Positions 1 through 11,846 of a stretch of 64,000 nucleotides of DNA are shown here, piece after piece. The notes under the pieces were generated by a model. The model had not been told where the DNA came from, made no database searches, and saw nothing but the letters and a program-made list of their open reading frames with translations. A program made the translations under genes and the position numbers. This stretch comes from Ceratobasidium sp. AG-K (lineage: Eukaryota > Basidiomycota > Agaricomycetes > Cantharellales > Ceratobasidiaceae). The first letter of the stretch is position 1; every line of letters starts with the position of its first letter. The stretch is taken from NCBI GenBank assembly GCA_037039685.1, contig JAWNGF010000011.1:1240001-1304000 (forward strand), read 5' to 3'.

Positions 1-244
1 ACCCTGTCTTACGGAGGTAATATACGCACTTGAATAGATTCACAATCTATCTACTCCTCGAGTCCGGTTGGTACGTGGGTTGATATCCATCCTAATTTCG
101 GACGGGGTAGTTTATTCGCTCAATGTAGTAATTAAAATGGATGTATTCGCAACATTTGCAGTATTTGCAGTAGCGGACAGAACGTATATACATGTATAGA
201 TAGTGAAAGAATATTAGATTGGGGAATATGATGTATAAATGACT
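1..244. other. window edge, no gene seen
   Basis: AT-rich sequence downstream of the minus-strand gene that ends at 245. It probably contains that gene's 3' untranslated region. No coding or RNA gene was recognised. Confidence 0.4.
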
Positions 245-1914
245 TTATTTGCGTCCACGCCCACGGGGACAACCACGGGCCTTCGGAGCTGCTGCCTTCT
301 TCGACTTGCCTTTTACCTGAGCATAGCATATATGCGTGGTTAGTTGTCATTTGACGGACAGGGCGACTCAGCTTACCGGTTTCTTGCTCTCAGCATCCGA
401 CTCGGGGGCATTGCTAAGCTCGCCACCACTCGAGGAAGCTTCAGGATTGGGGGCACCAACTTCAAACAAAGTCCCTGGGAGACAGCCACGGACCACGGAG
501 GAAACTTTGGAAAAAGGAATGGGAGGGTTGGGGACTGCGGCGCAGGCCAACTTGTCAGCAGCGGCACGGCGTGTGGTGGGGGCAGGGTTGGTGACAAGGG
601 TTGAGGCCTCAACGGTGGTGGTGACCTGTGCTGGGGCAGTACGAGTGACCTTGGTGGAAGCAGGTGCGCTAGAGCGAGCAGGGACCATTGGCTGAGGTGC
701 GACCGAGTTGGCAATGACCTAAGTGGCAGGAGTAGGCATACGACTGGGAGCGCAGGTTGAATCAGGGGCTGGTGCAGTAGGAGCGACTGGATCTATGGCA
801 CAGGAATGAGCTGATGCGTCAGTGGGTGAAATGTAGACAAAAGAGGATGGGGTGTTACCAGTAGCATGAGGCAGTCTGTGAGTAGAGGTGATGATAGTAG
901 TCCCAGTTGGAGTAAGCCCCCAAGTGGGCTTGTAGGTAGGGTCATCCCGAACAGGAATACAAGGACAAGGACGAGGACAAGCAAGGACCTGGCCACCAAC
1001 AACAGACCTAACCTCGTGAACAGGGGGTGGGACCAAACCCTCAGCTCTATCACAATCCACATTGAGAAGCGGGGGGAAGAAGGGGGCCAAGCCCATGTCT
1101 TCATCAATGTCGTCGTCTTGGCCAGGAGTATCACCTAAAAAACTGTGTCAGTGTATATAGACTACTGGTGTCAAGCTTGCATACCGGCTGAGATAGCTGC
1201 CATACTAAATTTGCAGGTCATATCCCCGACGGGATTGTTGTTGCTTGCAGCAGCACGGGCCCGGCTAGCTGCTTTGCGTGCCAATCGAGTTCTAGCTGCC
1301 TTCCGACCCGCTTCCTGACGTGCAGCTCGACAAGCTGCGCGTCGGGCTGCATCCGACGGAGATCCTGGGATATGCGACTGGCCAGCGGCAAGAGCCTTAG
1401 CGAGGGCAAGAGACTGTTTACGCCGGCCAGTCCAGAGTTGGTCCATCTTGCTCTTGATTGCAATATAAACAAAACAGTGAACTGGCCATACCGGGTCATC
1501 AAAGTCATTGAATCCCAGAAAGACTTCAGCAGCCTGGGGACTGTAATTAGGGCAGGATGGATCAAGTGAGCCAGGAACTCACTCGTGCGTAGACTTTCCG
1601 CAGGGTGGGCTGGTGTTGACGCTTAATTGATTTGCTCATTACCAGCCCATGTTGGATACAGATGGTCCATATTCCGTCCTACAGAAGCCAGTTAGCTACA
1701 ATTGCACAATGAATATGGTACACCTTACCAAAACAAGAGTGTATGTTGGGTCATCCAACCCCATTACGTCCCTCATGCAAAAGGGGTGTTTCCCAGGCGT
1801 ACCTGCGGGTCTTGGGCCCGTCTTGAACACAACCGGGATCTCCATGTATCCTTCCAGTTGACCTTGAATAGGGACGGGAGCAGAGTTGTGAAAGGTGGAT
1901 AAGATGTTGGGCAT
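245..1914 (-). pseudogene. basic Ala/Arg-rich protein with AT-hook-like tail, one in-frame stop
   Basis: I do not recognise a named family. A spliced reading frame can be followed on the minus strand from ATG at 1914 through several short exons. One early exon carries FLGFNDFDDP. The next holds a strongly basic Ala/Arg segment (RRKQSLALAKALAAGQ, then repeated RRAACRAARQEAGRKAAR), followed by a Pro/Thr/Ser-rich region and a last exon ending PRGRGRK, an AT-hook-like tail. The introns have GT/AG ends, for example one whose TTTTTTAG acceptor lies just above position 1137. The frame is broken by a single TAG at 719-721, after which the same frame stays open to the last exon. DNA or chromatin binding is inferred only from composition. 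The stop may mean a pseudogene, or it may lie in an intron I did not place. The upstream exons are less certain than the last three. Confidence 0.45.
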
Positions 1915-2740
1915 TGAGTTGCCAAAGGGCTACGCAGAGAGAGGGAGTTGCAAAAGAGGAGATGACCAAGAGGAAAGAGAAGGGGAGTTGGCCTAATATA
2001 TAGTGCCAAGCTAGACTGTTACTTGAAACCAAGCTAAATGCACCAAAAGAAAGTAAAAGGCGCCACCCATGTGGGAGCCTCAGGGTCCCAAAATCCACAT
2101 ACTCACTTGACTGAAGTGCGTACATCACCATATGAATTTATTCCTTATATGTATAGTTCCTAGATGCTACCCAGCAACTGTGTGAGCATGGGCATCAAGG
2201 CTTTGAAGTTGCAGGCAGTTTTTGGCAAGTCCGCAGAAGCCGTGACTCGATCAAGGGGAGTAGAACCAAATTTATATTTCTTTGAGAAGTCAGGGAACAG
2301 GTATTCTATGTAAAAGGAACAGCAAGCCAAGTTGTAGAGAGACAACTGTGTATGTAAAAAAATGGAGACATGTGGGTTGAGATTGAGAGCATGTCCCTGT
2401 GCAGTATGCCTGGATTTTTGCTGTCAACCTATTGTCAACTCAAGATAAAGAAACTGTTAGTTGCTAGCGCATGATAGCGGGCTCTCAGACCTAGAAGTAG
2501 TCAACCACCTTGTTGCTCCGAGTACAGCCTTTGCTGCTGCTCAGTTACTGCAACACCATTATGGCCATGAAACATTTGAAAATTATTAGTATATGGCAAT
2601 GAACCTGGACCACAAAAGAGGAATTATGCTGGCACGGGAGGACACACCATTTACTTACATTTGGTTGGAAGTCTTGAGTTCATGACCCACCTCCTTGGTA
2701 ACCTTATGACTCCATGTATGACTGTGGGATACGGACTTAC
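1915..2740. other. decayed stretch between two minus-strand genes
   Basis: Should hold the C-lobe of the casein kinase 1 gene if that gene were whole. A short minus-strand segment near 2500-2520 starts GAGCAACAAGG, where CK1 normally encodes the EQSRRDDL motif, but it runs into a stop. No intact exon was found. Confidence 0.35.
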
Positions 2741-3475
2741 CAGCCCCAAGATGGGTATTGATAGAGACATAGCGTGCAGTACCAGTCAAGTTCTTACCCT
2801 CCTTGTACGGGATATGTAAGTGGGACTTTGGGTCACGGTACCTCTTAGCCAGACCAAAATCAACAACATTAACCTATCAGGTGATTCAGTGTGGAATACT
2901 TGTAGGGTGCATTCGAAATGACACTGTACATACCTGGTTACCCAGCTTTCCAATACCCATCAGGAAGTTATCAGGCTTGATGTCACAGTGGATGAAGTTG
3001 CATGAATGGACAAATTCTATACGGGAGATCTCTGGGGCTGGGTCAGCAGAACGTCATGGAGTTGGGGCCCCTTACTTACAAGTTGGTCGGCCAGGAAGAG
3101 TACGGTCTTGACAGAGAATTTGCGGTCGCAGAAATTGAAGAGATCTTTGAGCGATGGGCCAAGAAGATCCAGGACCATAGCATTGTAATCGTATGTGGTG
3201 CCAAACCAGTGGACAGCGGGCACGCCAATGCCACCAGCCAAACTCGTGTAGACCTTGCTTTCATACTGAAGCTGAGGGTGCTTGGCCCTGACTGGCTCAA
3301 GCTTGATGGCAACTTCTTTGCCGGAAACAATGTTTACAACGAGGTAGATATCCCCTGGGGGATAGTCAGCATTAGCTGCCGCCAGATAGATGTCTGGCTC
3401 ACCAAAGGATCCACTACCAATCTTTTTACTGAGATGGTATTTTCCACCGACACAGAGGTCCACGCAGGATGACAT
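2741..3475 (-). pseudogene. casein kinase 1-type Ser/Thr kinase, N-terminal two thirds only
   Basis: CK1 kinases phosphorylate acidic or primed Ser/Thr sites. Four exons are readable from ATG at 3475. Exon 1 encodes the glycine loop (GSGSFG), completed after a 48-nt intron (3402-3355) by DIYL and the VAIK-type lysine segment EVAIKLEP. Exon 2 carries [18 protein letters not shown]. Exon 3 holds the catalytic loop as [11 protein letters not shown], with Cys in place of the usual Arg of HRD. Exon 4 has [13 protein letters not shown] and [13 protein letters not shown]. All of these are CK1 signatures. After the donor at 2740/2739 no intact C-lobe follows, so the kinase is probably non-functional. 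An exon structure I failed to read is possible. Confidence 0.6.
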
Positions 3476-3924
3476 GGGGAGGTGGTGAGGTGCGGCTGCT
3501 GCTCGTCTTCGGTGTGTTGCAGTTATGAGGACTTGTAGCTTTTCCAGAGCAAGCGCAGTCAGGGGTTAAACTATGACATGGAAGGCATAAGTGTTAGCAT
3601 CGAATAAACCCTTGACTTACTTTGGTAGTGTCCAACAACGAGGTTAGCGGGGAACATCGATATTATTGGGATTCACCCCTGGCACATGCGCTCTGTCTGT
3701 GCCGAAAAGTCGGAATGTCGTCAGTAAATCCTTGGTGTAGAGTTTAATACGTACCTTCAGTATGTAAATTCAGCATGCTTGGGGCCAGGTGGTGAAGGCT
3801 CGTCGGGTTTTGATTGGTGCAGGCGGAACGGGGTGCAAGGTTCACCACGTGATGTGGGACAATGCTGACCTCCCCCTCACATATAAAAGGCACACCATGA
3901 TGTACGGTTCCTGTGTTACTTGCT
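3476..3924. other. divergent intergenic region before transposase X
   Basis: Lies between the CK1 start and the transposase X start and may hold both promoters. CACATATAAAAGG near 3888 is a plausible TATA box for X. A left terminus of element X should lie here or further left, but I could not identify it. Confidence 0.4.
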
Positions 3925-6527
3925 ATGGACGACTCGAAATCGGACCCTTGCATAATATGTATCTGTTGTCAAAAGCTCCTCATTCCTCGACAAGTCCATC
4001 GACACCTTGCAATCTATCGGCAGCAGCTCTGGCGCCAGTTTGGCGAAGCCCCAGTGGTTGAGGCCGAGAATGCAGAGGCCGATGTTGATATGGAATCGAT
4101 TCAGGACGACGACGAGGGACAGTTACATATGGGCGTTGGCGATAACAATCTAAATGCGCTGGAAAACAGCACCGACAAGCATAGCCAAGGTATGTGCTTG
4201 TGTATTGTATGGCTAACTCGCTTCCTGACTGGTCGTTTCTCAGAGCTTGGTCCAGACCTCGTTATGAGCAATAATGAAGGTAAGTAATATGATAGCCAAC
4301 TAGTTGCCACCTACCTGCTAACTGCTGGCTACAACTTTAGAGCAAATGCCAACGCCTGACCTGGCTCAAGGAGTTACAAACGACAAACTTCCACCTAGTA
4401 AGTATAGATATTTGATGGATCACAAAGTGGCTAATGCGTCCCAGCAAGTTTTGGGGCATGGTTTACGACGGAATCCTCCAGTCACCATTGAGGAGTGGCC
4501 CGACCCCGACTCCAATCCTGAGATGCCAGACCTCGAGGAAGACTCCCCCTTTGATATCTTCGTTGATGGTTTGGACCGCGACCCGGAATTTGTGGAGCGC
4601 GACGTACCTCCTACCTTCGATCCTATTGACGAACCCGGGCTCACAAACGAGGAACTGCGTCAGCTGCTTGAGCTGCACCTTGGGGACCTTGCTGACGACG
4701 CATGGAATGATATAAGTAAGCCCCTTGATTCGAGCCATGCCCCGATGTCTCACTATCATTTCAGATTCCCACCACTTAACCGAGAAGGACCGCAATACCC
4801 TCCTTCTCCTTGCCACCCGCCTTCGCACACATTTCTCACGACAGACATGGGACGACCTTTGTCTCGGCGTCTGCAAAACCTTGGACATTCCGTCAGAGTT
4901 TGTTGCTTGGCGTCGCCTTCATGCGCTTTCCGAGCTGGAGAGTCGCGCATACGACTGTTGCATCAACTCCTGCTGCTGCTTTTTAGGTAAACACAAGGAC
5001 CTCGAGACATGCCCGTACTGCAAAGAGCACCGATTCAATTCGCGGGGTCAGGCAAGGCGGCAATTTCGCTATACGCCGCTCATTCCGCAACTGCAAGCGT
5101 TGTTCAAGAACTCCAGCATGGCCTTTGAACTCCGGTACCGCGTGCGGGTTGACGAAGAATACGAGCCTGGTGTAATCCAGGATGTTTTCGACGGCGACAA
5201 CTACCGCTCGCTACTCCAGACCCCGCTTGGACCGGATGACGGGTATCGGATGTTCAGCCACCCGGAGGATATTGCGCTCGGGATTTCAACAGACGGTTTT
5301 ACGCTATTCAAGCGTCGCCGACGTGGGCACTCAACCGCTTGGCCGATAATCTTGCTGAATTATAATCTTCACCCCAGGATCCGAACTCGCCTTGAGAACG
5401 TACTATGTGTTGGCGTAATTCCCGGTCCGAAACAGTGCAAGGACCTCAACTCGTTCCTTATCCCGCTGCTGGAGGAGTTACTGTTACTGGAGGAAGGAAT
5501 CAAGACAAGTGGAGTGACACCCGAGGGCGAAGCATACTGGTTTGTACTGCGCGCGTTTCTTATATTGGGCTTTGGCGATATCCCAGCGGTTGCGAAACTA
5601 CTGCTGATTAAGGGTCACAACGCGCTTACGCCTTGCCGAGCGTGTTATATTCAAGGTATACTCTGTCAACTTGAGAGGAACGCGATATATTACCTCCCTC
5701 TGACCGATCCCTATACCGGGGAAACTCTTCCCTTTGAGCTGATCCCCATGCGCACGCATGCTCGAACCCTTGCTCACCTCCAGCAACTCGAGCAAGCACC
5801 AACCAAAGCCGCACGCGAACGAATCGCTAAGGATGTCGGAATCATTGGGCGCTCGATTTTTGCGCACCTCAAGTCGATCGATCTGGCCTCAAGTTTCCCT
5901 TATGACATCATGCACCTATTGTTCGAAAACCTCGTGCCGAATATGATTCGACACTGGGTGGGTGAGTTCAAGGGGTTAGACGAGGGTACAGGGACATACC
6001 AGCTGTCTCCAGCAGCTTGGGCTACTATTGGGGAGCTAACAGCGCAGGCCACCCGTACCATTCCCTCTGATTTTGTTGGTACGATCCCAAATATCGCTAC
6101 TGATCGCAAACTCTTCAAGGCCGAAGCGAGTGCATTCTGGTTTCAGCACATCGCCCCCATCCTCCTCGCCGACGAACTACCACATGTTTATTACGAGTAA
6201 GTAATTGATTTGCCTTGAATCGCCGTACTGACCCCAGTAGGCATTTTTTATTGATCCGCGAAATTATCCTTCGTTGCCTCCAGTTCAAGGTTACACACGC
6301 GGAGATAGATGAGCTACAGGACATGGTAACGGAATGGGTAACTAATTACGAAGTGTAAGTTTCCTTGCTACAGCACAAGGTACAGACACTGATCCTCGTA
6401 TACAGTCTATACTATCAACATGAAGCCAGTCGCCTCCCAACGTGCCCGCTAACGATACATGCGCTGCTCCATATCCCGTATTATCTACGCCGAACCGGTC
6501 CGCTCTGGGCATCTTGGGCCTTCGTGC
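3925..6527 (+). pseudogene. transposase X, 5' part (Tnp2-like)
   Basis: Cut-and-paste transposase of the fungal CMC/Tnp2 type. The start MDDSKSDPCIICICCQ has paired cysteines and a HRHL motif that may bind zinc. It is followed by an acidic region, then CINSCCCFLGKHKDL and TCPYCKEHRFN (a second Cys cluster), YTPLIPQLQALFKNS, and DLASSFPYDIMHLLFENLVP, the family signature. Introns with GT/AG ends can be placed at 4190-4243, 4280-4340, 4716-4764, 6197-6240 and 6355-6405. The last exon reads PLWASWAFV and is cut at codon GTG by the left terminus of element A. The coding sequence resumes in frame at 26665. Family assignment is by recall of motifs. Confidence 0.75.
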
Positions 6528-6557
6528 ATCAGCAAAAACCCGCCAACCTCAGGAGGA
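6528..6557 (+). repeat. left terminal inverted repeat of A
   Basis: Begins ATCAGCAAAAACCCGCC, with the next bases AACCTCAGGAGGA. Pairs with 26635-26664 in inverse orientation with about three mismatches. Confidence 0.85.
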
Positions 6558-7883
6558 GTCCAAATAATCGGACTTTCAAGATTAGGACTACAAATATGAC
6601 ATGTATTATCAAAGTACTTTGAGTTGAAGCTCGTTATACGAAGGGCTTTCGCGTCCTCCAAATAATTACACAGTACGTTGAGTAGTTTGAAAGTTGGCCT
6701 AACATTCAAATAACTTGACCATTTTGAAATAGCTCCAAATTGCGCCCGCGCTACTCCAAAGCACCTTGAACAGGATTCTGAGCGCTTTGGAGCACTCGAA
6801 ATCACTCCGAATCATGGTCAAAATTATGAATTCAATGCCCACATTATCAAGTACTTGGTCCTTGAAGGGCACATGTAAATCTGTTTGAACTTCAAGTCGA
6901 CCCCAGGTGTTTTTACCGCAGCACGCTCATACCCTCCTTCCTGTTGTCGGGCAGTGGAGGAGTGACATGGATGCGAGTTAAGCGCCAACAACTCAGATAA
7001 CTGATTTTTGTTGCAGGTTGCCGTCTCACCCGAAAACTTTTTTCCTTTACAGCGTGTATATACATCTGAACAGTCTAGTGGAGTAATAATGCAGTGTGAT
7101 TTCAAGTCCAGATCCCCGCCAGCCGATCAAACAGCACCGAATCGACCGCTATGACAATGTCCACCATACTAAATACCACGTTCAAATCACGCCGGTCGTA
7201 GGGCCGACAAAATACGGGTGCAATGTATGAAACGAATCACGCGGAGTTGCGAGACTACGACCGATGGCAATGTGACGGACACCGCCAAACAACATGTTGA
7301 CGGGGGTTGAGTTTGGACCGGACCTGGGTGTCGGAAACCTTGAAAATGTGCGAGAGGGACAAAAAGTGCCCGTCGAGTCGAATACGACTGGCACTACACT
7401 CGGGCAATTCTGAAATGACAGTTAACAAATGCCAGCGAGATCAAAGATCCAACATACCTTGGGTGAACAGCGGTAAGTAAGCGTTCGTAGTTGGCTCGAG
7501 AGGTAGAATGGTTCGAGTTCGCCAAGGCCGCAAGGGGTTCTGCCGGTCTCACTACGCCGCTATCAAGGCCATCACCAAGCCCCAATTTTGGCGTCCTGTT
7601 CTACTTAAGTGGTGCGCGTCAGTACATATCTGTTGTACGTAGCACGTTCCAGGGAAACACATACAGCATGATTGAAGGGTACACGTGGTTTCGAGGGACT
7701 CGGGCGACGGATAAGACGCAGGCGACATCTTGTAATGCCGACAAGGGCGCGAGCCTGCAAGAAGTCCGCCCACGAGAGGCGGTGCCCGTTATGAAGCCAG
7801 GACTGGAGTGTATACCAGCAAGAGTGGAGACAAGTTGTATTAACGGGCCGAACGCGAGTGACCAGCCATAAAAAAAGCACGTA
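6558..7883. other. A left subterminal region
   Basis: No convincing gene. Holds scattered copies of short motifs around TTTGAAG/CTTCAA and the block GCGCTTTGGAGCACTCGAAATC near 6778. A matching inverted block (GGAGTGCTCCAAAGCAC) lies near 15126 on the other side of A. Such subterminal repeats are typical binding sites for transposases of CACTA-like elements. Confidence 0.5.
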
Positions 7884-10800
7884 TCAAGCGATACGCGCCT
7901 ACAAAACAATGTCAACATGGGACAATTGACCGGGAGTAGTTTAAGGCTCACCTGGGGGCCGAGACGTTTGCGCCAGTGGTTGAAAACGGCGAAGATAAAG
8001 TGAGAACTATAATGGTTGAGATAGAAAATCTTGCATGTCTCTAGAAGATCGTCGTGCGAAGAAATAGGATGGTCGGGCTCGAGCGAACGATACCGAGGTG
8101 TCAAGTGGCAAGCCATCTTTAGCTTGTACAACGGCATAACCGAGACGCGTCGAACATTCGGACCGGACATATCGTGGCTGGTTGAGTAGAAGCCATGCGG
8201 ATCGCCGGGCACACGAGAGAACGATTGGAAGTGCTTGACGCAGACTAACTTCTTGCGATAGTGATGTCGCAGGTGCTTGGGTAACTTGAAAATCACCCGC
8301 ACCCGGCCGACGGTATAACCTGAGTTACGACGGTGAGCAACCAATGAAAAAAAAATAGAAAAAATACGAGAACAAAGACTTACGGTGAATTCCCTGGGCT
8401 TTGGGGTTGGAAACAAAAAGGACGGTGTTGAACGCGCCGTGTCGGGTTACGCGACCGTACTCGTCCTGGGTTTTGGGGGTCGCTCGGATGACATCGACAT
8501 GTGGGCCTTCGGCAGGGAGGAATGGGAGACGCCCATGCTCGAGTCGACATCGGTGCCAGACAGAGAAGACATGGTCTTCGTTGAGTGGGTGGCCGGAGCG
8601 GTTACCAGAACGAAAGGCGAGGAAGTCCTTCGTGGCTTGGATGAGGCACAAGGCCTGATATGATTGGACCAACCGGGACCCCTGAGTCAGCACGTGACAC
8701 TTATCGCCCGACGCCGACACCAAAGGGTCAGCCATCCAGACCAAGTCGGCATCCCACTCCTTCCGAATCTCGATGCTCTGTTCTGGCTCGTTTAATTGCC
8801 GCCCACCAAGGACTCTTCGCTTAAGGTCGCCCCCGTCTCGCACCTTGCCAGCCTGAGTGTTCCGAACGACCTCGAAAATACCTCGATCGCACGTGGATTC
8901 ATCGCCGTTGTCGTCGTTGGTCACATCAGTCATGTCGTCGGGGTTGTCGTGACTAGGCAAGATACCGATCTCGATAAGGTGAGTTCGGAGTAATACCCAG
9001 GCCTCCCGTCGCTGAAGATACCGGGCCATCTGGGGCAGCTCGTTGACTTTATTTGATGCTCGCCAGCCGTCCTTCACGTACTCGATATGAAGGCGCTCGG
9101 TCGCCTCCGTGTTGAAGTTGTTGGTCGTACCAAGGCTTCGAATCGAGTCGGTTATGTGGCCAAGCATGTGTAACTTCGGTATGTTGTCGAAGTCCGGACC
9201 AGTCGTGACCCCGAGCTTAACAAAAATGTTCTTCAGCGCGTGGAATCGAGCGAGAGCGGCGTCCATGTCTGCCAAGTCGTCGTCTGTCAGTTGCGACTGG
9301 TGCGCGAGGAAAATGAAATCCATTAGACTACGCGATGCAGCGACAGCGTCGGCCTCTGTGCATCCCGCTACGACCGCCATGAACACCTGCGCAAGCGCCT
9401 TTGATTCCCTCCCCGTCCATTGGCTGATTACGGACTTCCCACGTCGGAAATGTCGGAGACAAGCCGTTCTTGGGAGCCCAGTGAGCCACTCGTCGAAAAC
9501 AGGCGTGGTGAGTTCGTTTGTCATCCATTTGACGAGATGATGAAGGAAGACGCCTTTGTTAACTTGGTGTAACAGATCGGGCGTGATTGCGGTTGCGAGG
9601 TCGGCGAAGGGCAAGTCTTCCCAGAACGGGTGGACGGGACGATATCCCAGGGTACGCAAACGCTTAGCTTTACCCTTTGCCTCCCCATTCAACGTTTCGA
9701 GGAACTCTCCTTTCTCCCGTTTGCGGTAGTAGCGTGTCTTCCTGCGTCCTTTTGATGGGGTGTGACAGATCGGGCAACAACTTTGGCGGACACAAGCCAC
9801 TAGACATTGCTCGGGCCAATCGCCAACGAACGCTGCGAGGAGGGGAAAGACAAGCCAAACACCGCTGTTGGAACAAAGCATTTCGACGCCCTGCCTGCCG
9901 GCCTTCTTGAGCGGCTTCAAGAGGCGTTTCATGCACCAGTGATAGAATTGCCAGCCAGCTTGGCCGGACGTATCGGTTACAGGTATGTACCCTAGAAGGA
10001 CCTGCGCATGGGCGGAAGGGCGGCGCCGAAGACAATTGCTGATGTTCCCCAGAGTTAGATAGACTGGCCAGGCTTTGCGCCCGCCGCTCACGAGTGACAG
10101 TTGTGTTTTGTCGGTCGACAAAATTACCATCGCAATCGTCGCGCCACGTCCTCGACCAAGGGCAGTCTTTGTTAGTCGTAAGTTACACCTATCACACGCA
10201 AAGTTGACGATAGAACTCGTACTTGTAGACGCCACCACCGGCTCCCAGTCCAGACCTTGTTGAATAAGCGCTTCCCGTTCGGCCCAGATGTTCGTTGTTG
10301 CACAGGTGCGTATCGCATATCGTTTGCAAACTCGCGGTTTGACATCAGCTGACGAATGACCTCAATAGGGTCTCGCGCGTAAAAGTCGACTAACTCGCCC
10401 TCAGGACTCTCGATGACGGTCCGTTGCCAGTCCGGGCCATGTGGCAGCTCGTCCACATCACGTAGGAAGTCACTACAGCAATGCCACGGCAGTGATTCAT
10501 GCTGCGGACGCATTCAGGTAAGCCTTCATTTGTGCACGGGGGTGAAGATACTCACATGTTGGCGCAGGTAACGTTCGCGGTCGCCATTACTCACATGGAC
10601 GTTCCCTAACCATGCGGCATGTTCAAACAGTGCCTTGTCCTGCCACATCGTATCGTAGACTAGTCTAGGGCGGTCGTTGGCGGTTTCCCATCGCAAAACA
10701 CCGCCAGCAGTTGGGTCGGGGTGGGCCTCCTCGATGATTGACTTATGCGGTGGGGAACGACGTGGCGTTGGGTCCACTTTGGGTGGCACATTGCGAACAA

Positions 10801-11371
10801 ATGGGCCATCGCTATCGTCATCGTCACTGTCGGTGTAATCGTCAAGCTCATCATCTTCGCTGTCCTCGTTGGATAAATTGGGCAACCAATCTTCGTCGTC
10901 CTCGTCCTCTTCGTCCTCGTTGTCCGCGTCCTCCAATGAGGGCATTCGTGTCTCGCCTGTGGAGCGACAAGAACTCGGACCAGCGCCGGGTGATTGCATA
11001 TCATCATCCTCCTGTGGCGACGCCGCCTGGTCGATCGGGATTTTGTCGGGCTCGATTGGATGGGCAGGCTCAACTGGAACAACAGGTTCGGCTGGTTCAT
11101 GCGACACACCTGTGTCAACATCCATCGGTTCCGGCTCGGGCGGCTCTGTCGAGGGACTTTGAGTACGCTTTGGGCGAGACTTCGCTAAGGACGAATGGAA
11201 GCGGGGGAGGATATAGTAAGGGAAGCAAGCTCGGCAAACGGCAAGATTATAGTAATCGTTCTGTTTCTTTGCGCAATCACGCTTCTGACTGTAGTGACTC
11301 TCCAGGCCGCAATGAGTAGGCACAAGATGGCTGCACCACCGACATTGAAACTGTGGCTGGGCCCGAGACAT
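7884..11371 (-). CDS. Plavaka transposase A
   Basis: Plavaka transposases are CMC-related DDE enzymes that cut and reinsert their element. The start (11371) precedes a C2H2-like finger (CRWCSHLVPTHCGLESHYSQ), then a long acidic linker (EDEEDEDDEDW). After an intron with GTGAGT at about 10546, the next exon has LPWHCCSDFLRDVDELP and WTGSRWWRLQ. The core exon reads ILSTDKTQLS, GDWPEQC, ITPDLLHQ, QWTGRESKALAQ, KLHMLGHI and ATERLHIEYVKD. STDK, PDLLHQ and the TERLHIEY glutamate are candidate DDE positions. The C-terminal exon follows GIH and includes MACHLTPRY. A last intron leaves ARIA before the stop at 7884. All exons join in frame, so the gene looks intact. Shares motif order with transposase B. 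Confidence 0.8.
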
Positions 11372-11846
11372 GGTGCGAAGGAGAGAGACGACTTGTCTCA
11401 GGTAGAGGGACTTAGGTATTTTCACTCGGCCTGCGTGTCGTCATGCTTGCTGACGTGCAGCCTTAATATGACGACATACCAGGTGCCTTGGGCACCAGAA
11501 AACGAGGCAGCAGGGCGCTCGGCGCGCATGCACCCATCGAAAAAGGTAAATTTCCTTTCTTGACGACGTATTTGCACCCACATTGCATTTACGAAGCTCA
11601 GGTACAACTCCCAAAACAGCTCCATTATTGGAGCTCAATACAGTAATTAATCAAAACTGTCAAGGACCGGCCTTCGAGAAGTGTTGCAAAGGGCTTTTCC
11701 AGCGTATAGAGAGGGCTGGACTTCAAGAGTGAGTTGCTCATCATCTTCTTTCACACCGTTCATCATACCTGAACGTCCTTTGATTGTTTTCTTCACTCAT
11801 ATTGCCCCAGTTTCACCATCTCTCCCCACCGTGCTTTCTTTTAGCC
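11372..11846. promoter_or_regulatory. divergent promoter region of element A
   Basis: Separates the transposase start (minus) from the DUF6532-like gene start (plus) by about 475 bp, and must serve both genes. No clear TATA box was assigned. A pyrimidine-rich stretch (TTCTTTCACACC, TTTTCTTCACTC) precedes the plus-strand gene. Confidence 0.4.

Noticed and set aside
4398..4427. 30-nt candidate intron in transposase X (GTAAGT...AAAG)
   Set aside because: Too short, multiple of three and in frame either way, so left as coding.
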